Shown here: piece after piece, positions 32,675-44,013 of the stretch | Position numbering within the stretch: the first letter of the stretch is position 1 | Layout of the letters: every line of letters begins with the position of its first letter | Origin: Gongronella butleri | Lineage: Eukaryota; Mucoromycota; Mucoromycetes; Mucorales; Cunninghamellaceae | Reading direction: 5' to 3' | Length of the DNA: 64,000 bases | Assembly (NCBI GenBank): GCA_025201375.1 | Contig: JAIWZP010000034.1 | Coordinates: 62,001 to 126,000, forward strand | Notes under the pieces: model-generated | Seen by the model: only the letters and a program-made list of their open reading frames with translations | Told to the model about the DNA's origin: nothing | Databases searched by the model: none | Position numbers and translations under genes: made by a program

Positions 32675-34469
32675 AGCAAGCGTCGTGGCGTAAAATAAAA
32701 TAAAGATGCCCCACGGGTAGACTGGTTTTGTCGTCATTTGTCGCAATGGCTGAAAACACGCGATTTGAGAAGCTTGCGACGCGCTTGCACGCCCCAAGCT
32801 TGTTGCCATCACGTTCCATGCCCAGGAGAACAACCGGTCCAAATTTGAGAGAGAACGGATCGCTGGATGCCGAGCAGTGACGATTTTCAGAATTGAGCAA
32901 AAATCACGGATTTTCAAAGGGCTACAGTCAACGAATTGAAAATGGCGAAACCAAGGTCCGCAAATCGCCACGTCATTCATACATATGGTAAATGGCGTCT
33001 ATTCACAGATGAAAAGGCCATAAAAACCAGGGGTCCATCGACGGGTTCTGCCGAAAACAGCATTTTATGTCTTGTTTTCGACTCAAGGTCATCTCCACGA
33101 AAAATGTCTACATCTCCGTGAACCACACACCATCAGAATGAGCGTGGCTCGCTGCATACTTGGACATCAGTGATCAATGCAAAAAAGTGATTTATTGGCA
33201 TGTTTGACGCGGTTTGAAAATCATATATAATTTACGACACGTCTTAAACCGCGTCAAGCGTCGACTAACGCGCGTCTGTTCGTAATCAAATCCATGCATC
33301 TGAAGTCTCTCTTGCTAATAGACGCATCCGCACGGTTCTATGAGCGCGTTTTTCTCCTGTCATTCGCCTTTGAAGTTTTGCCTTTAATCACGAATTGCTC
33401 ACCAACCTGCAGGTCGATCCCTCTCTTTTTTGACGTTTTTCGCGGTTTCTCCATAGGATTCACCTTGTATGGGAGTTTGGCACGATTTGGAGGACCCGTA
33501 TTTCAAAAAAAAAAATTCGGGGAGCTTGTCATCACAAAATTTTGATTTGCGTGTGATGCGCCTCAATGCCTCTGGGTGGCCACAAAATACGCTCGACATA
33601 AGGTTTCGCAACAGCCTTTTCACTCTGGGAGGCATTTCGAGACGCTGCAGGCCTTTGGTTGCTCACTTTTTAATGACAATTCACGTTTAACATTTGTTTA
33701 CAATGCATCCCACGAAAATAATTTATAAATTATCCCAAACTCGGACCTAATGATGCTCATGACAAAAGACGCGACCGCGTCAACTATTTTTTTGCCTATC
33801 GACTTGTTGCAAATCACGTGATTCGTCATTTTTTTTAAGCGATTTTGAATGATATATCAAATACTTTTTCTAGAACAGACCTTTGGGGCTTTTGTCTAGA
33901 TCCAAACCAAAGCTTGACGTGTCCTCTAGAAACGCAGCGCGAAAAAAAAAAACAGCAACTAAATGACGCGCTTAAACGCGAAAAAAAAGTCGATTTTACG
34001 CAATTTTTGTGCATTGGCTGCGCCCGGTGTGCCTAGGCCCCGCAGGCGCGATCTAATAGCGTGATGCGTCTTTTGCCACATAATCTATGCCCTGGACTGT
34101 CGATCACGGCCCATCACCGATGCCATCGGCACCGATTTTTTTTTTTTTTTGTTTGCCGCCTTGCAGCAAGGCGCATGGGCCGCAACACCTCCTCTCTTTT
34201 TTTCTTTTTTTTTTGGCCGTACTGACAGGACGGGGCAAGGTTGCACAAGAAAGCGACAGATGTGTTTGAAACGCGACACCTGGGCGAAATTGGGCAAAAA
34301 AGTCCAAGCCCGCTGGGCTGATCCAAAAAAAGACAGTCCCAGCTAGGCGCTGATTGGCCAAGAATATGCTGACGACCATTCTATTTGATGGGCCGAAATT
34401 CTGCCACTTTGCTTGTCTCGTCCTTCTTTCCCACTTTTTTTTTTTTTTTCTTTTTGCCAAGTATACACT
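32675..34469. other. intergenic, no supported gene
   Basis: About 1.8 kb, AT-rich with ACGCG-rich words and T runs upstream of the Tra2-like gene. No supported gene. A short inverted repeat lies at 33204-33256. Confidence 0.5.
33204..33256. repeat. inverted repeat around TTGACGCGGTTT
   Basis: TTGACGCGGTTT at about 33204-33215 pairs with AAACCGCGTCAA at about 33246-33257, separated by an AT-rich loop of about 30 bp. It could be a protein-binding palindrome or a small fold-back remnant. Confidence 0.5.
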
Positions 34470-35593
34470 ATGAGTGGTGAGTGGGACGCACAAAACGACA
34501 AAAAAGAGGGGAAATACATGGAATTGGGACTAAAAGACACGATTTAATGCACTGTGCGTGGAGATATCAACGTGGTGCGGTTGCGCTAACGCTGTTTTTC
34601 TTATTGTTTGTTATTCCCAGATCGCCGTGCCTCTGATGAGAGACGTCGCAGCCCCCCTCGCAGCCTGTCGCGCTCGCGCTCGCCTGCCAATGGCCGCCGT
34701 GAAAGCAGATATCGTAGCCGATCGCCCTCAAGAGACCGTATGGAGCCCGACTAGTAAGCATTGGCCCATTTTTTTATTTAAATGTCTTTTTTTTTTTGCC
34801 TGACATTGCTCCCCCTTTTTTTAGTCAAGAAGAGGACATCAATCCTGGTGACAATTTGTTTGTGACGGGTCTCGCCAACAAGACGGAGAATCAGACGCTG
34901 GAGGATCTGTTCAGCAAGCATGGCTCCGTGCGCAAGGTCGAGATCATGTACGATCCGCATTCGCGCGAGTCGCGTGGCTTTGGTTTCATTCAAATGGCTA
35001 GTGCCGAGGATGCCGACCGCGCCATTGATGCCATGAACGGCCAGGAAATTGATGGTCGCAACATCACCGTCGAAAAGGTAAAGAAAAAAGCGCGCTTGTT
35101 GATCGTCAGTTTCTCGAATTCACCACCATTTCTGTTTTTTTTTGCACGCTCCTTTTTTTTCTTTAGGCCAAGCGCTCCAAGGCGCGCACCCCTACACCCG
35201 GCCGCTACCATGGCCCTCCCAAGCGAGGACGACGTAAGCCACGTGTTTGACCATGGAATTGGGTCCAGAACTCTGGGGTCTAACACGCGTTTTCATTTGA
35301 TTTCAGGAGACCGTATGGATCCTCGTGACTATCGCTACCGCGAATCGCGCTACGACCGCCCTCCCCGTGGCTACGATCGTCCCTATGATCGCCCGTACGA
35401 CTATTATGATCGATACGACCGTGGTGGTGGTGGCGGTGGTGGCGACCGCGATCGTTATGGCGGCAGTGGTGGTGGCGGTGGTGGCCGCAGCTATGACCGC
35501 TACGATCGCTACGACCGCTACCAGGACAGATACGACCGTCGCCCTCCTCCTCCCAGATATGATCCCTATCCTCGCCCTCGTTCGCCTTATTAA
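34470..35593 (+). CDS. Tra2-like SR splicing factor
   Basis: RNA-binding splicing regulator with RS-RRM-Gly/Arg/Tyr layout. Five exons (34470-34476, 34621-34753, 34825-35077, 35167-35233, 35307-35593) give 248 aa. The N-terminus is Arg/Ser-rich (RRRSPPRSLSRSRSPANGRR). The RRM covers about residues 54-131, with RNP2 NLFVTGLA and RNP1 RGFGFIQM. The C-terminus has repeated DRYD/YDRP units and runs of Gly, resembling the RS2/Gly-rich tail of transformer-2 proteins. The TPTPGRYHG segment after the RRM matches the Tra2 linker pattern. As in RPA2, the first coding exon is just 7 nt (ATG AGT G). Confidence 0.88.
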
Positions 35594-37383
35594 ATGCTGA
35601 CTCCCTCCCCCCTCCCCTTTCAGGCCCCTAAATCCACTCATTCCACATACACATGTCTCACATCTTTTCTCCCCTTCTCTCCCCATTCCCTTGATCCTGC
35701 CCCTGGCGCCCTCGAATCTCTCAAAAAGTGTGATTTCTCTTTTTTTTTTTAACCAAAATTAGTGTCATGCAGCTCCCCATACGCCCCAAGTCCATCTTTT
35801 TTTTTTCTTCCTCCCGTCACTACACTGGAACGACACACCTTTTCATCTTGGAAACACGCGTCGCGTCTCTCTGCAATTGAAAAATCCGTCGTCCAAGACC
35901 GCCCTTCTCAGTTTTGTTTATTGTTTTTACTCGGTCTCCAGCGCGCAATATCTTCTTCGCCATAAAATTATTTTAAACGTCCTCTCCGTTCGCTTTTGTC
36001 AGCGGCCACCTCCCACAGCGGAGCGCAGCAACCATGTCGCCATGTTCGTATCGACTTGCTCGCTTCATCGGCTTCCCATTTGGAGGAGTGTGTGCACTTG
36101 TTTTGTCCCATTTGTGCCCCCTTTTTTTTCCAGGCAATTTCCACGGCCCTTTGCAACCCTGTTTTTCTTTTATCTTTCCAGCCACTCGTGTCGCACAATG
36201 GTGCTCAGCCCTCAATACGCGCGATTCGCCGCAGAAAAGCGCGCCAAATGCCTCGCCATAACGCGCGATCCATTTCCAATGACCTGGTAAGACTAACACA
36301 AATGCATTAACGCGTTTCTTTTGATTGACAGGTATATCTCCATCGCGTCAAATGGCCCTCATTTTCAATTGTGCAGTGCACAGGCATGAAATCCGTGGGC
36401 AGCACGCGCCAAATGGCTCTCAATTTGCTCTGAATGCCCCCATCCTCATAGAATTTGATGAAGCTATGGCACACACAACCCTTCACGCGTCATCGACGGC
36501 AAACAGGCCCATCGTTGATGCCTTGAGACACGCAAACGGCGAATTGCACTTGTTTTCTTATACGAGCCTTGCAGGTATGACCCAAGTTCTGTGGGCACAC
36601 GTGTTTTTTTAAAAAAAAATAAAAGCGTATTGTAGGCTGACTATAGTCAGTCGCCATCGCTGAGAAAATAAAGTATTTATCGCCATATCTTGGTGGATGA
36701 GGGGGGTTTACTTCCATTGCATCAGCTACCGGCGTGTAAACACCGATGATTGCATACAAAGCATCAGCATGGACTTGTCTAATTCATGGTGATGTGTCCT
36801 GGTGAGCTGCAAAATGGGCAAAACTCTGAAGTTTAGGTACGAATTTCATAATGCCGTCCAATTACATTTAATGCGCATATTATTTATCGCAACGTTTCTA
36901 TGATCAAAGACCCCATGTGGCCGCCGTGCTCGAGTCGACGGGCGTTCACAAAACAGGCTGGTTGCTCAATTGAGCCTCAAAAAACATAAAAGAAAGAGGA
37001 AACAAGAAATGCGGCCCTAAGAAAGCGTAAAAAAAAATGAAAAGGTGACTGCAAGGCTTTGTTGTACGTGCGGTGCAACGAGCATCCCGTAGTCTTTGGC
37101 AAAAAAAAAAAAAAAAAAAAACGATAACACATCGTGAAAATGGTGCATTTGTGACAAAGCACACAAATTTCTTTAGGCATTCGCACTCTTTTTCATGTTC
37201 GTGCCTCTTTTTCCTGATCTCCACTGGTGATCCACTGGTGCTTCCAATTGGCCACCATCATGCACAAAAATCAAAAAAATCAAAAAAAAATCCGAATGTT
37301 CGCGTCTATTTGTATTAAACACAGCAACAGATGGCATAAAAGAGAGAGAGGGAGTGTGGAAAAAGAATCTATGGGCAGGGTGC
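35594..37383. other. convergent intergenic region with possible small spliced ORF
   Basis: Between the Tra2-like gene and the aspartyl-tRNA synthetase. On the plus strand a potential exon ends at GTAAGA (36290) and a possible next exon starts after CAG at 36331, but two frames compete and no known motif appears. I do not call a gene. An A run lies at 37102-37120. Confidence 0.35.
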
Positions 37384-39410
37384 TTAGGGGGCGAGACGAC
37401 GGGGGTCGCGAGGGAAGAGGCTTGTTCGGCGGATGTTACCGAGGTCGAGGAAGAACATGAGAACACGCTCGAGACCGATGCCACCACCGGCGTGAGGAGG
37501 CGCGCCAATCTTGAAGGCATCGACGTAGGGCTGGATGGTGCTGACATCGACGCCGTGGGCCTTTGCACGCTCCTGCAGCAGGTCGGCGTCATGAATACGC
37601 TGCGCACCAGACAAGATCTCCTCACCACGCATGAAGAAATCGTACGAGTTGGAGTACTCGGGGTTCTCGGGGTCGGGCATCGTGTAAAAGGGACGCACCG
37701 CCAGAGGGAACTTGTCCAAAATGTAAAAGTCGGTGTTGTACTTTTCCTTGACGAGCTTGCCGAGCATCTTTTCGTTGGCCGTGCTATTTGTGGGTGGGGG
37801 AAGGGGGGAAAGAAGAAAAGACGCGTGAGACGCGATGTACAATTCAACACGATGGATGCCTCTCGTTTGATTCCTTTTTTTTTTTTCTCTCTGTTTTCGC
37901 TTTTTCTCTCATTTTTTTTTTACCTCAAATCCTCCAATTCGCCCTGTTCAATGCCAGCATCGTGCAGCATCTTGACACCCTCCTTGTAAGAGAGGCGCAG
38001 GGTCTTGTCGAGGAACTCGAAGTTGGAGGAGGGATATTGGCGCTGGACGGCTTCAATTTCCTTTGCATAGCGCTTCTTGAGGTTGGCAAAGATGTAGGTG
38101 AGCAATTCGTCGAGGACGTCGACGACCTCGTGGTAGTGCTCCTCAAAGGCCATTTCGAGATCGAGGCCGGTGAATTCGGTCATGTGGCGATGCGTATTTG
38201 AGTTTTCGGCGCGGAACACGGGGGTGATTTCAAAGACGCGGTCAAAGTCGGCGGCAATGCACATTTGCTTGTAGAATTGGGGCGATTGGGCGAGGAATGC
38301 GTCACGTTCAAAGTACGAGACCTTGAACACGTTGGCGCCACCTTCGGACGCGGCGCCGAGGAGCTTGGGCGAGTGGATCTCGACAAAGTTGCGCTCCAGG
38401 AGGAATTCGCGGAACAAAAGGCACACGGCCGACTGCAGGCGGAAGATGGCGTTGTTGGTCGTGGTGCGCAGGTCCAACACGCGGTTGTCCAGGCGCGTGT
38501 CAAGCAACACACGCGGCGCCGCCTGGCTGGCCTCTTCGCCTTCCTTGGCCTCCGCCTCGTGGCGCTGCGCGTCTTCCATCGTGAAAGGCAGACGCTCCTT
38601 GACCTCGGCAATCACATGGAACTTGCTAATGTCCAATTCGGCATCCGACACGCTGCAGCTGGTGATCGCTTCTTCCACCTTGCGCACCTTGCCTTCAATC
38701 AACACAATGGATTCCGCACTCACGCCCTGGCAGTACTTGACCATCTGCCGACTGATCACCTTGTCGTCCGCAGCCATCACGCCCTGGATCGTGGACACAC
38801 CCTGGCGGAACACAAAGAAACACAGCTTGCTGCTCGTCGGACGCGTCTTGTGCAGACGCGCGCGAATCAACACCGTGTCGCCATGACGATTACCATGCAG
38901 ATCAAGCACATTCTCACGCTTGGCACCTGGAAAACAACAAAAAAAACAAGTAAATTAGCTCCTTCCTCCCATTTTGGTGTTTCTGGTGTCCTTACCGGTG
39001 CGCTGTTGCGACTGGTTCAAAGGAAGCTTGCCATACAGGTCCTTGGACACATCCTAAAGAGCAGAAAAACAAACAAAAAAAAAAAAAAAAAAACACCCAC
39101 CAACCCGGGTCAGACCCACAAAACAAGAAAATAAGGAAGAAAAAAAAAAAAAGCTTACATTGGTCTCGCGCGCAGCCTTTTCAGCAGCGAGCTTGGCAGC
39201 CGTGGCCGCCTTTTTGGCCTCCTTTTCTTTGGCGGCTTGGAGCTTCTTGAACGCCTTTTTGGAAATAGGCTTGCCCTCGTCGCTGCCACAGAAAAAAAAA
39301 AAACGTTAAAAAAAATGTCGATTTTGGCGATTTTGGTGTGGTGTTTTTCGTGTTTACTCGAAGAATTCTTCCTTTGGCTTTTCTTGGGTGGGCTCGGTGG
39401 GTTCGGACAT
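37384..39410 (-). CDS. DPS1: aspartyl-tRNA synthetase, cytosolic
   Basis: Class IIb synthetase charging tRNA-Asp in the cytosol. Five exons (39410-39358, 39282-39159, 39053-38996, 38926-37924, 37783-37384) give 545 aa, close to yeast and animal cytosolic enzymes. The N-terminal extension is Lys/Ala/Glu-rich ([19 protein letters not shown]), as in eukaryotic cytosolic AspRS and useful for tRNA binding. The OB-fold anticodon domain contains [24 protein letters not shown]. Catalytic motifs are [20 protein letters not shown], then [22 protein letters not shown] (motif 2) and [19 protein letters not shown] with [10 protein letters not shown] at the end (motif 3). No mitochondrial presequence. Confidence 0.96.
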
Positions 39411-39712
39411 GGTAAAAGGTTGTCTGTTGGTTTTATGTGGAAAAGAAAAAGAAAAGAGGGGCGCCAAACTTTTTTTTTTTTTTTGTTGTTTAAAAAGATT
39501 TTGGCAGCCCGTTTCCGAGCTTTGCCATATAGTGTCGGGGCCTGACAAGGCATGTCACACCATGAGTCATTCTCCGTCCTTGATTGGCTGCGGCAGCTCA
39601 ATGTCAATGCGATCCAGAAAGCAACAGAAACCGAAAAAAAAAGTGCGGCGTTTTATTGGGTGATCTAGAAAAGGGGAGGGGGGAGGAGAAAAGATGTGCT
39701 TATTCTAATTGA

Positions 39713-42700
39713 TTATTGCTGCCATGGATGCGAGACATGCGTGGAGGATGTATTGGAGGAGGAGGGAGGCATTGGTGGCGCCGATGTGGCGGCTGCCGAG
39801 GTCAATGGAGGAAGCGACGGTGCCGGAGGCATTTTCAGGGGTGCATTGGGTGCTGATGATGGTGACGCCATGCTTGGAAGCTGGATGGGCGGCAACGTTG
39901 GTGGTGACATTGCAGGCGCAGAAGGTGCGACGAGCTCTTTCACCACATTTGACCCATTTCCTTGAGAATGGTGATGGCCATTAGCAGTCGACACGGGTGG
40001 TGCGGGAGCGGGTGGGCGCGTCCAAGACTGCGCGGGTGCCTGGGATGGTTGTTGAGGGGACAATGGAGGAATTGGGCGCGTCAATGGCTGTTGAGGTGGC
40101 GATGAAGGAATTGGACGGGTCACTGGTTGCTGCGGGAAAGAGGATGGCGCATGTGGCGTGTGATTCGTGGCATCCGATGGGGCGAAAGAAGGACGAACAG
40201 GTTCACGCGGCATTTGCGACGCGTTTGACGCGTGAATTGGCGGCTGCGGCTGAGGAGGAGAAGTATGTTGAGTGTTCAATTGTGGGCGTGGGGCGGCAGG
40301 GACATGTGTCCTCATGTCCGATGCTGGGGGCATATGCTGAGTGGCGGCATTGGCAAGTGTGTGCAAGGCAGGAAGGCGCAGGACAGGCGAGCCCGAGTGA
40401 GGCATTGGTACCGTCGACGACTTTGGCAATTGAGTCGACGAATGTATCATCGGCGCACTTGGAGCAGCGGGAGCGGTGGGGCGATAAGGATGGTGATGAT
40501 GCGGCTGATTTTGATGGTATGCATGCGATTCATGGTACGGAGGACGAGCAGGAGTTGCCATTGGTGGATGATTTGCGTGAGCATAAAAAGGCGCGTGAGG
40601 CGCGTGGTGTTGAGGTGGTGGCGGCGTGGAAACGGGAGCAGGCGCGGGTGCACGAGGCAATGGCTGCGTAGACGGCGATTGGAGCTGTAATTTGAGTTGA
40701 AGAGGCGGTCGCGAGGCATTGTCCGCAACGCTGTCAATATCCACATCCATGCGCTCCTCTTCGGAAAGACATCGATGACACACAAACGTAAATGCTTCCA
40801 ATGCAGCCGCATTTGTGGGTATCTGGTGCGATTTCTGAAGACACGCCATGTGCTGCCACTCGCTGCACTTTTCACACGCAACCATCGGCTCCCCGTCGTC
40901 CTAGGAAATACAAGAAAAACGCGAGCGTTAGCGTCCAATGGGTTGCTTTTTTTTTTCTTTTTTCTTTTTACCAAATTCTGGCCTTGGACGCCACAGAGGC
41001 AGCGGAACATCCAAACATCGTCCTCTTCGTCTTTTTGCGCGTCGGCAAGCATTTGTGCCTTGGTCCTGCGCTTGCGTTTTTTGGGCGGCTCGCCATTGGC
41101 ATCGTCGGTTGCCTTTTTCTTGCGGGGCTTTTTGCTGTCTTTCTTGCCCTTGGCGTTGTTGTCCTTTTTGTCCTTTTTGCCCTTTTTCTTCTTCCTGTCG
41201 TCGACAACGGGCTCGGCAACGGGTGTTTCCAGGAGCGGGAAATCGGGCGCCGTGGACGTGATGTCCAATTCGTCACTGTCGTTGGGGAAATACGCGCCTG
41301 TTCGCTGCAAGAGCCGGCGCTCGCGTTCCAGGTTGGCCTTTGTCGCCATCAATTCTTCCAATTCGCGTTGCTCGGCCAATTTGCGCTCGCGTTCCATGGC
41401 GCGTTCCTGTCGCGCACGCGATTGACGCTCCTTTTCTTCTTGTTCGCGCTGCAAACGGCGTTTTTCGCTGCGCGACAGCTCGGGCTCGCCATCAGCTGCC
41501 GACGCGCGCATCGCCATGTTGATCTGCTGCTGCTCGAGCGCCTCCAATTCGCGCACCATGATTCGCGAGCTGCGTTTGCGCGCGGCTTGCTGCTGCTTTT
41601 TGGCGCGTTCCATCTCATTCTCTTCAATTGCAGGCAAAACGCGCTCCACAAGATCGCCCGTCAGCAGCTTGTAGAACCGCCGCTCGTCCACGTGCTGGCT
41701 ATCTGCAAATCGCGCAGGGAATGCCTTCCAATCGTCGGATGACATGCACATCTAAAGTGTCAAATAGAGAGAAACAAAAAAAAAAGGGACACGTTTGTAT
41801 GCTGCGGTAACAACATGACTTTTTTTTTTTTACCATTTTCCAGGGCACCCATGCGTCATCTTCGTCCTGGTCTTGCGCACCGTCGTGATCATCGACATCG
41901 GCATCGTCCACGGAGCCACGCGTAGCGCGTGTGTTGCGGCGTGACTTTGGTGTCGCGCGACGACGTGCCGCTTTCTTCTTGGGTTTCTTCTTAGGTGGCT
42001 CCTCAGACTCGACGTACAGCCGATTGTCATCAAACAGCCAGTACGTGTCTCCCTTGGCGTCAAATCCCACAGGATCCACGCGCTAAAAAGCAAAAAAAAG
42101 GGTGAACACGACGCGTCGCGTGCAACCATGGCAAACCTTACCCATGAGCGCTGGTCCTCGTCGTCGAGGTGCTCACGCAGGCGCTCGGGACTGTCGAGTT
42201 GCCACTAGATAAACAAAAGAAATGAGCAAAAAAGAAAAAAAACGACCAAATCGCGTGTTTTGGACGCGTACCTCGCATAATTCATGCAACACTTGAAGAC
42301 GCGTCGTCATTGGCAGGTCGTAGAAAGAAATGAGAGTGTCGTCGTGGGCGACAGGCTCGTCGTCGTGCTCATCTTCCGCCTTTACGTCGCTTTCTTCCTT
42401 TTTGACGTCATTAATCGGCTTTTTTTCGTCGTCATCGCCATCGTGCTGCGCACGGAATGGATTGTCTTGCCGACCGACGCGCTTGTCAAATTCCCGGGCC
42501 AGGTAGCGTTGCCAGGTGCTGGCACTAAGAACAAGACACAAGGGTCAGGCGTCTTTTTTTTTCTTGTTGTGTGCCCAATTGGCAGCCACTCACCTAATGA
42601 GCCGATTGCGCGTGAGCGTGCGCAGCATGCGCACAATAAGATCTTCCAAAAAGACGCTTTTGCCTGGATCAAGAAACATCTCTTCAAAGTCCTAAGCAAC

Positions 42701-42985
42701 AAAACAACCTGAGAAGCTGCTCCACAAATAATAAAAAAGACAAAACACCCTTGCAGTGTAGCCACTGAACCGCCATGCAGGGTGGTCTCGTTGGTTTACC
42801 TCGGTGGCAAACACATAGTCGTCGTCGGGCTGCAGGCGGTGCGCATTGAGAAACGCCTGGTAATTGTCGGTGATCTGCGGCCAAGGCTTAAAGGCGAATT
42901 GAAAGATATGGAGGAATTGTGTCACGGTGGCAAAGTCGATATTGTTCCGCAAGTCGTGCAAGGACATGGGGGAAGCGTTCGCCAT
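39713..42985 (-). CDS. DDT-WHIM-PHD chromatin protein (Rsf1-like)
   Basis: Likely accessory subunit of an ISWI-type nucleosome-spacing remodeler. Seven exons (42985-42800, 42691-42594, 42524-42272, 42204-42142, 42082-41834, 41751-40972, 40900-39713) give 938 aa. The N-terminal DDT domain runs from IDFATVTQFLHIFQFAF to the helix with FLEDLIVRMLRTLTRNRLI. WHIM1 is seen as LPMTTRLQVLHELCE, and the WHIM2/3 part as RVDPVGFDAKGDTYWLFDD. A long basic coiled coil (KRRLQREQEEKERQSRARQE) follows, with a nuclear Lys/Arg cluster. The PHD finger spans FRCLCG, then VACEKCSEWQHMACL and FVCHRC. The C-terminal 330 residues are Pro/Gln/His-rich disorder. This order matches RSF1 more than BAZ or CECR2, since no bromodomain is present. 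Confidence 0.88.
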
Positions 42986-44013
42986 GGTGAATAAATTAGA
43001 ACAGACCGCTCGCCAAAGGGATAAATAAGAGGTGGCAATAGATTACGTCGTGAAAAGTGGCGGTAAAAAAAAAGAGAGAAAGGAAAAAAAAAAAAAAAAA
43101 AGGAAAAAGAAAAGGCAAGCGCAATAAAAAAAACGTGGTCGCCTGCCCAATTCATCTGGGATTTATTCATCCTGACCCCCCTGCGCATCATTTTCCACTT
43201 CATGGCCATCACGCATCACCGCATCAAGAGCTCTTGATCTCCGCACTGCCAGTGCCAAAAGGTGCATTCCTAGCCAGTTGTCACGAATGGGATCAGTGAC
43301 ACGGGCCAATGGCGGCATTTGTACGCGTCAGATGCGGCTTCATGGCTAATTTTGGCACCATGATGGCTCTTGCGCATTGCAATGTTATCCATCCTCATGG
43401 AGACAAGAGCGCGACGCCTGACTGGTATTGTAAAATACGTGTTGCGAGGGCATTGCAACTTTTTTTTTTCTTTTTTTTTTCTTTCTTATTTTTCTCTTTT
43501 GGCGATGACGACGCATGGCAGCGCATGCATGCCCCCCTCCCTCTCCGGGCAATCGGTGGGCACCACCCTCTTATATTTTTTCGCCTCATTTGCAAGCATG
43601 GTGTAACGAATGAGCTTTTTCTGGTGTACTTTTAGCCGGTTTTTTTCGGAAAATGACTTAACCCAAGATGCTGCATGATTTTTCTGCACTGATTTGATAG
43701 TGTGTGAGTGCGCTAGTCGCCACAGGGCCCGAGCCAGCCCGCGCAGTCGCCCTTTTGCACCACCCCCTGAAAGAAAAAAGCGAGCAAATCTTGCACACTG
43801 TCGTGAGAACCGTCAAAAAAAAGAAAATTGTCCGAGAGATGTGCGTTCTGATTGGTGGACCCGCCTAGGTCCCAAAAGTAGGCAAGCAGGCTGGCATGGA
43901 ACAAGGTTTGAGAGCTTGCTTTTTAAGACCTCTCATTTTTTTTCTCTCTTCCCCGCTTTTTTTTCTTTTTTTTTATTTCTTACTCTTATTCTTACATTGC
44001 TACAACTGATACC
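42986..44013. other. divergent promoter region
   Basis: About 1 kb between the start codons of the chromatin protein (minus) and the hydroxyacid oxidase (plus). It includes poly-A and poly-T tracts at 43080-43102 and 43460-43490. No gene seen. Confidence 0.5.

Noticed and set aside
35996..36612. Possible spliced small gene between the Tra2-like gene and AspRS
   Set aside because: Two incompatible frames across the putative intron at 36291-36331 and no recognisable product.
40697..41742. Long plus-strand ORFs opposite the DDT-WHIM-PHD gene
   Set aside because: Shadow frames of a Lys/Glu-rich coiled coil and PHD region; no motif of their own.
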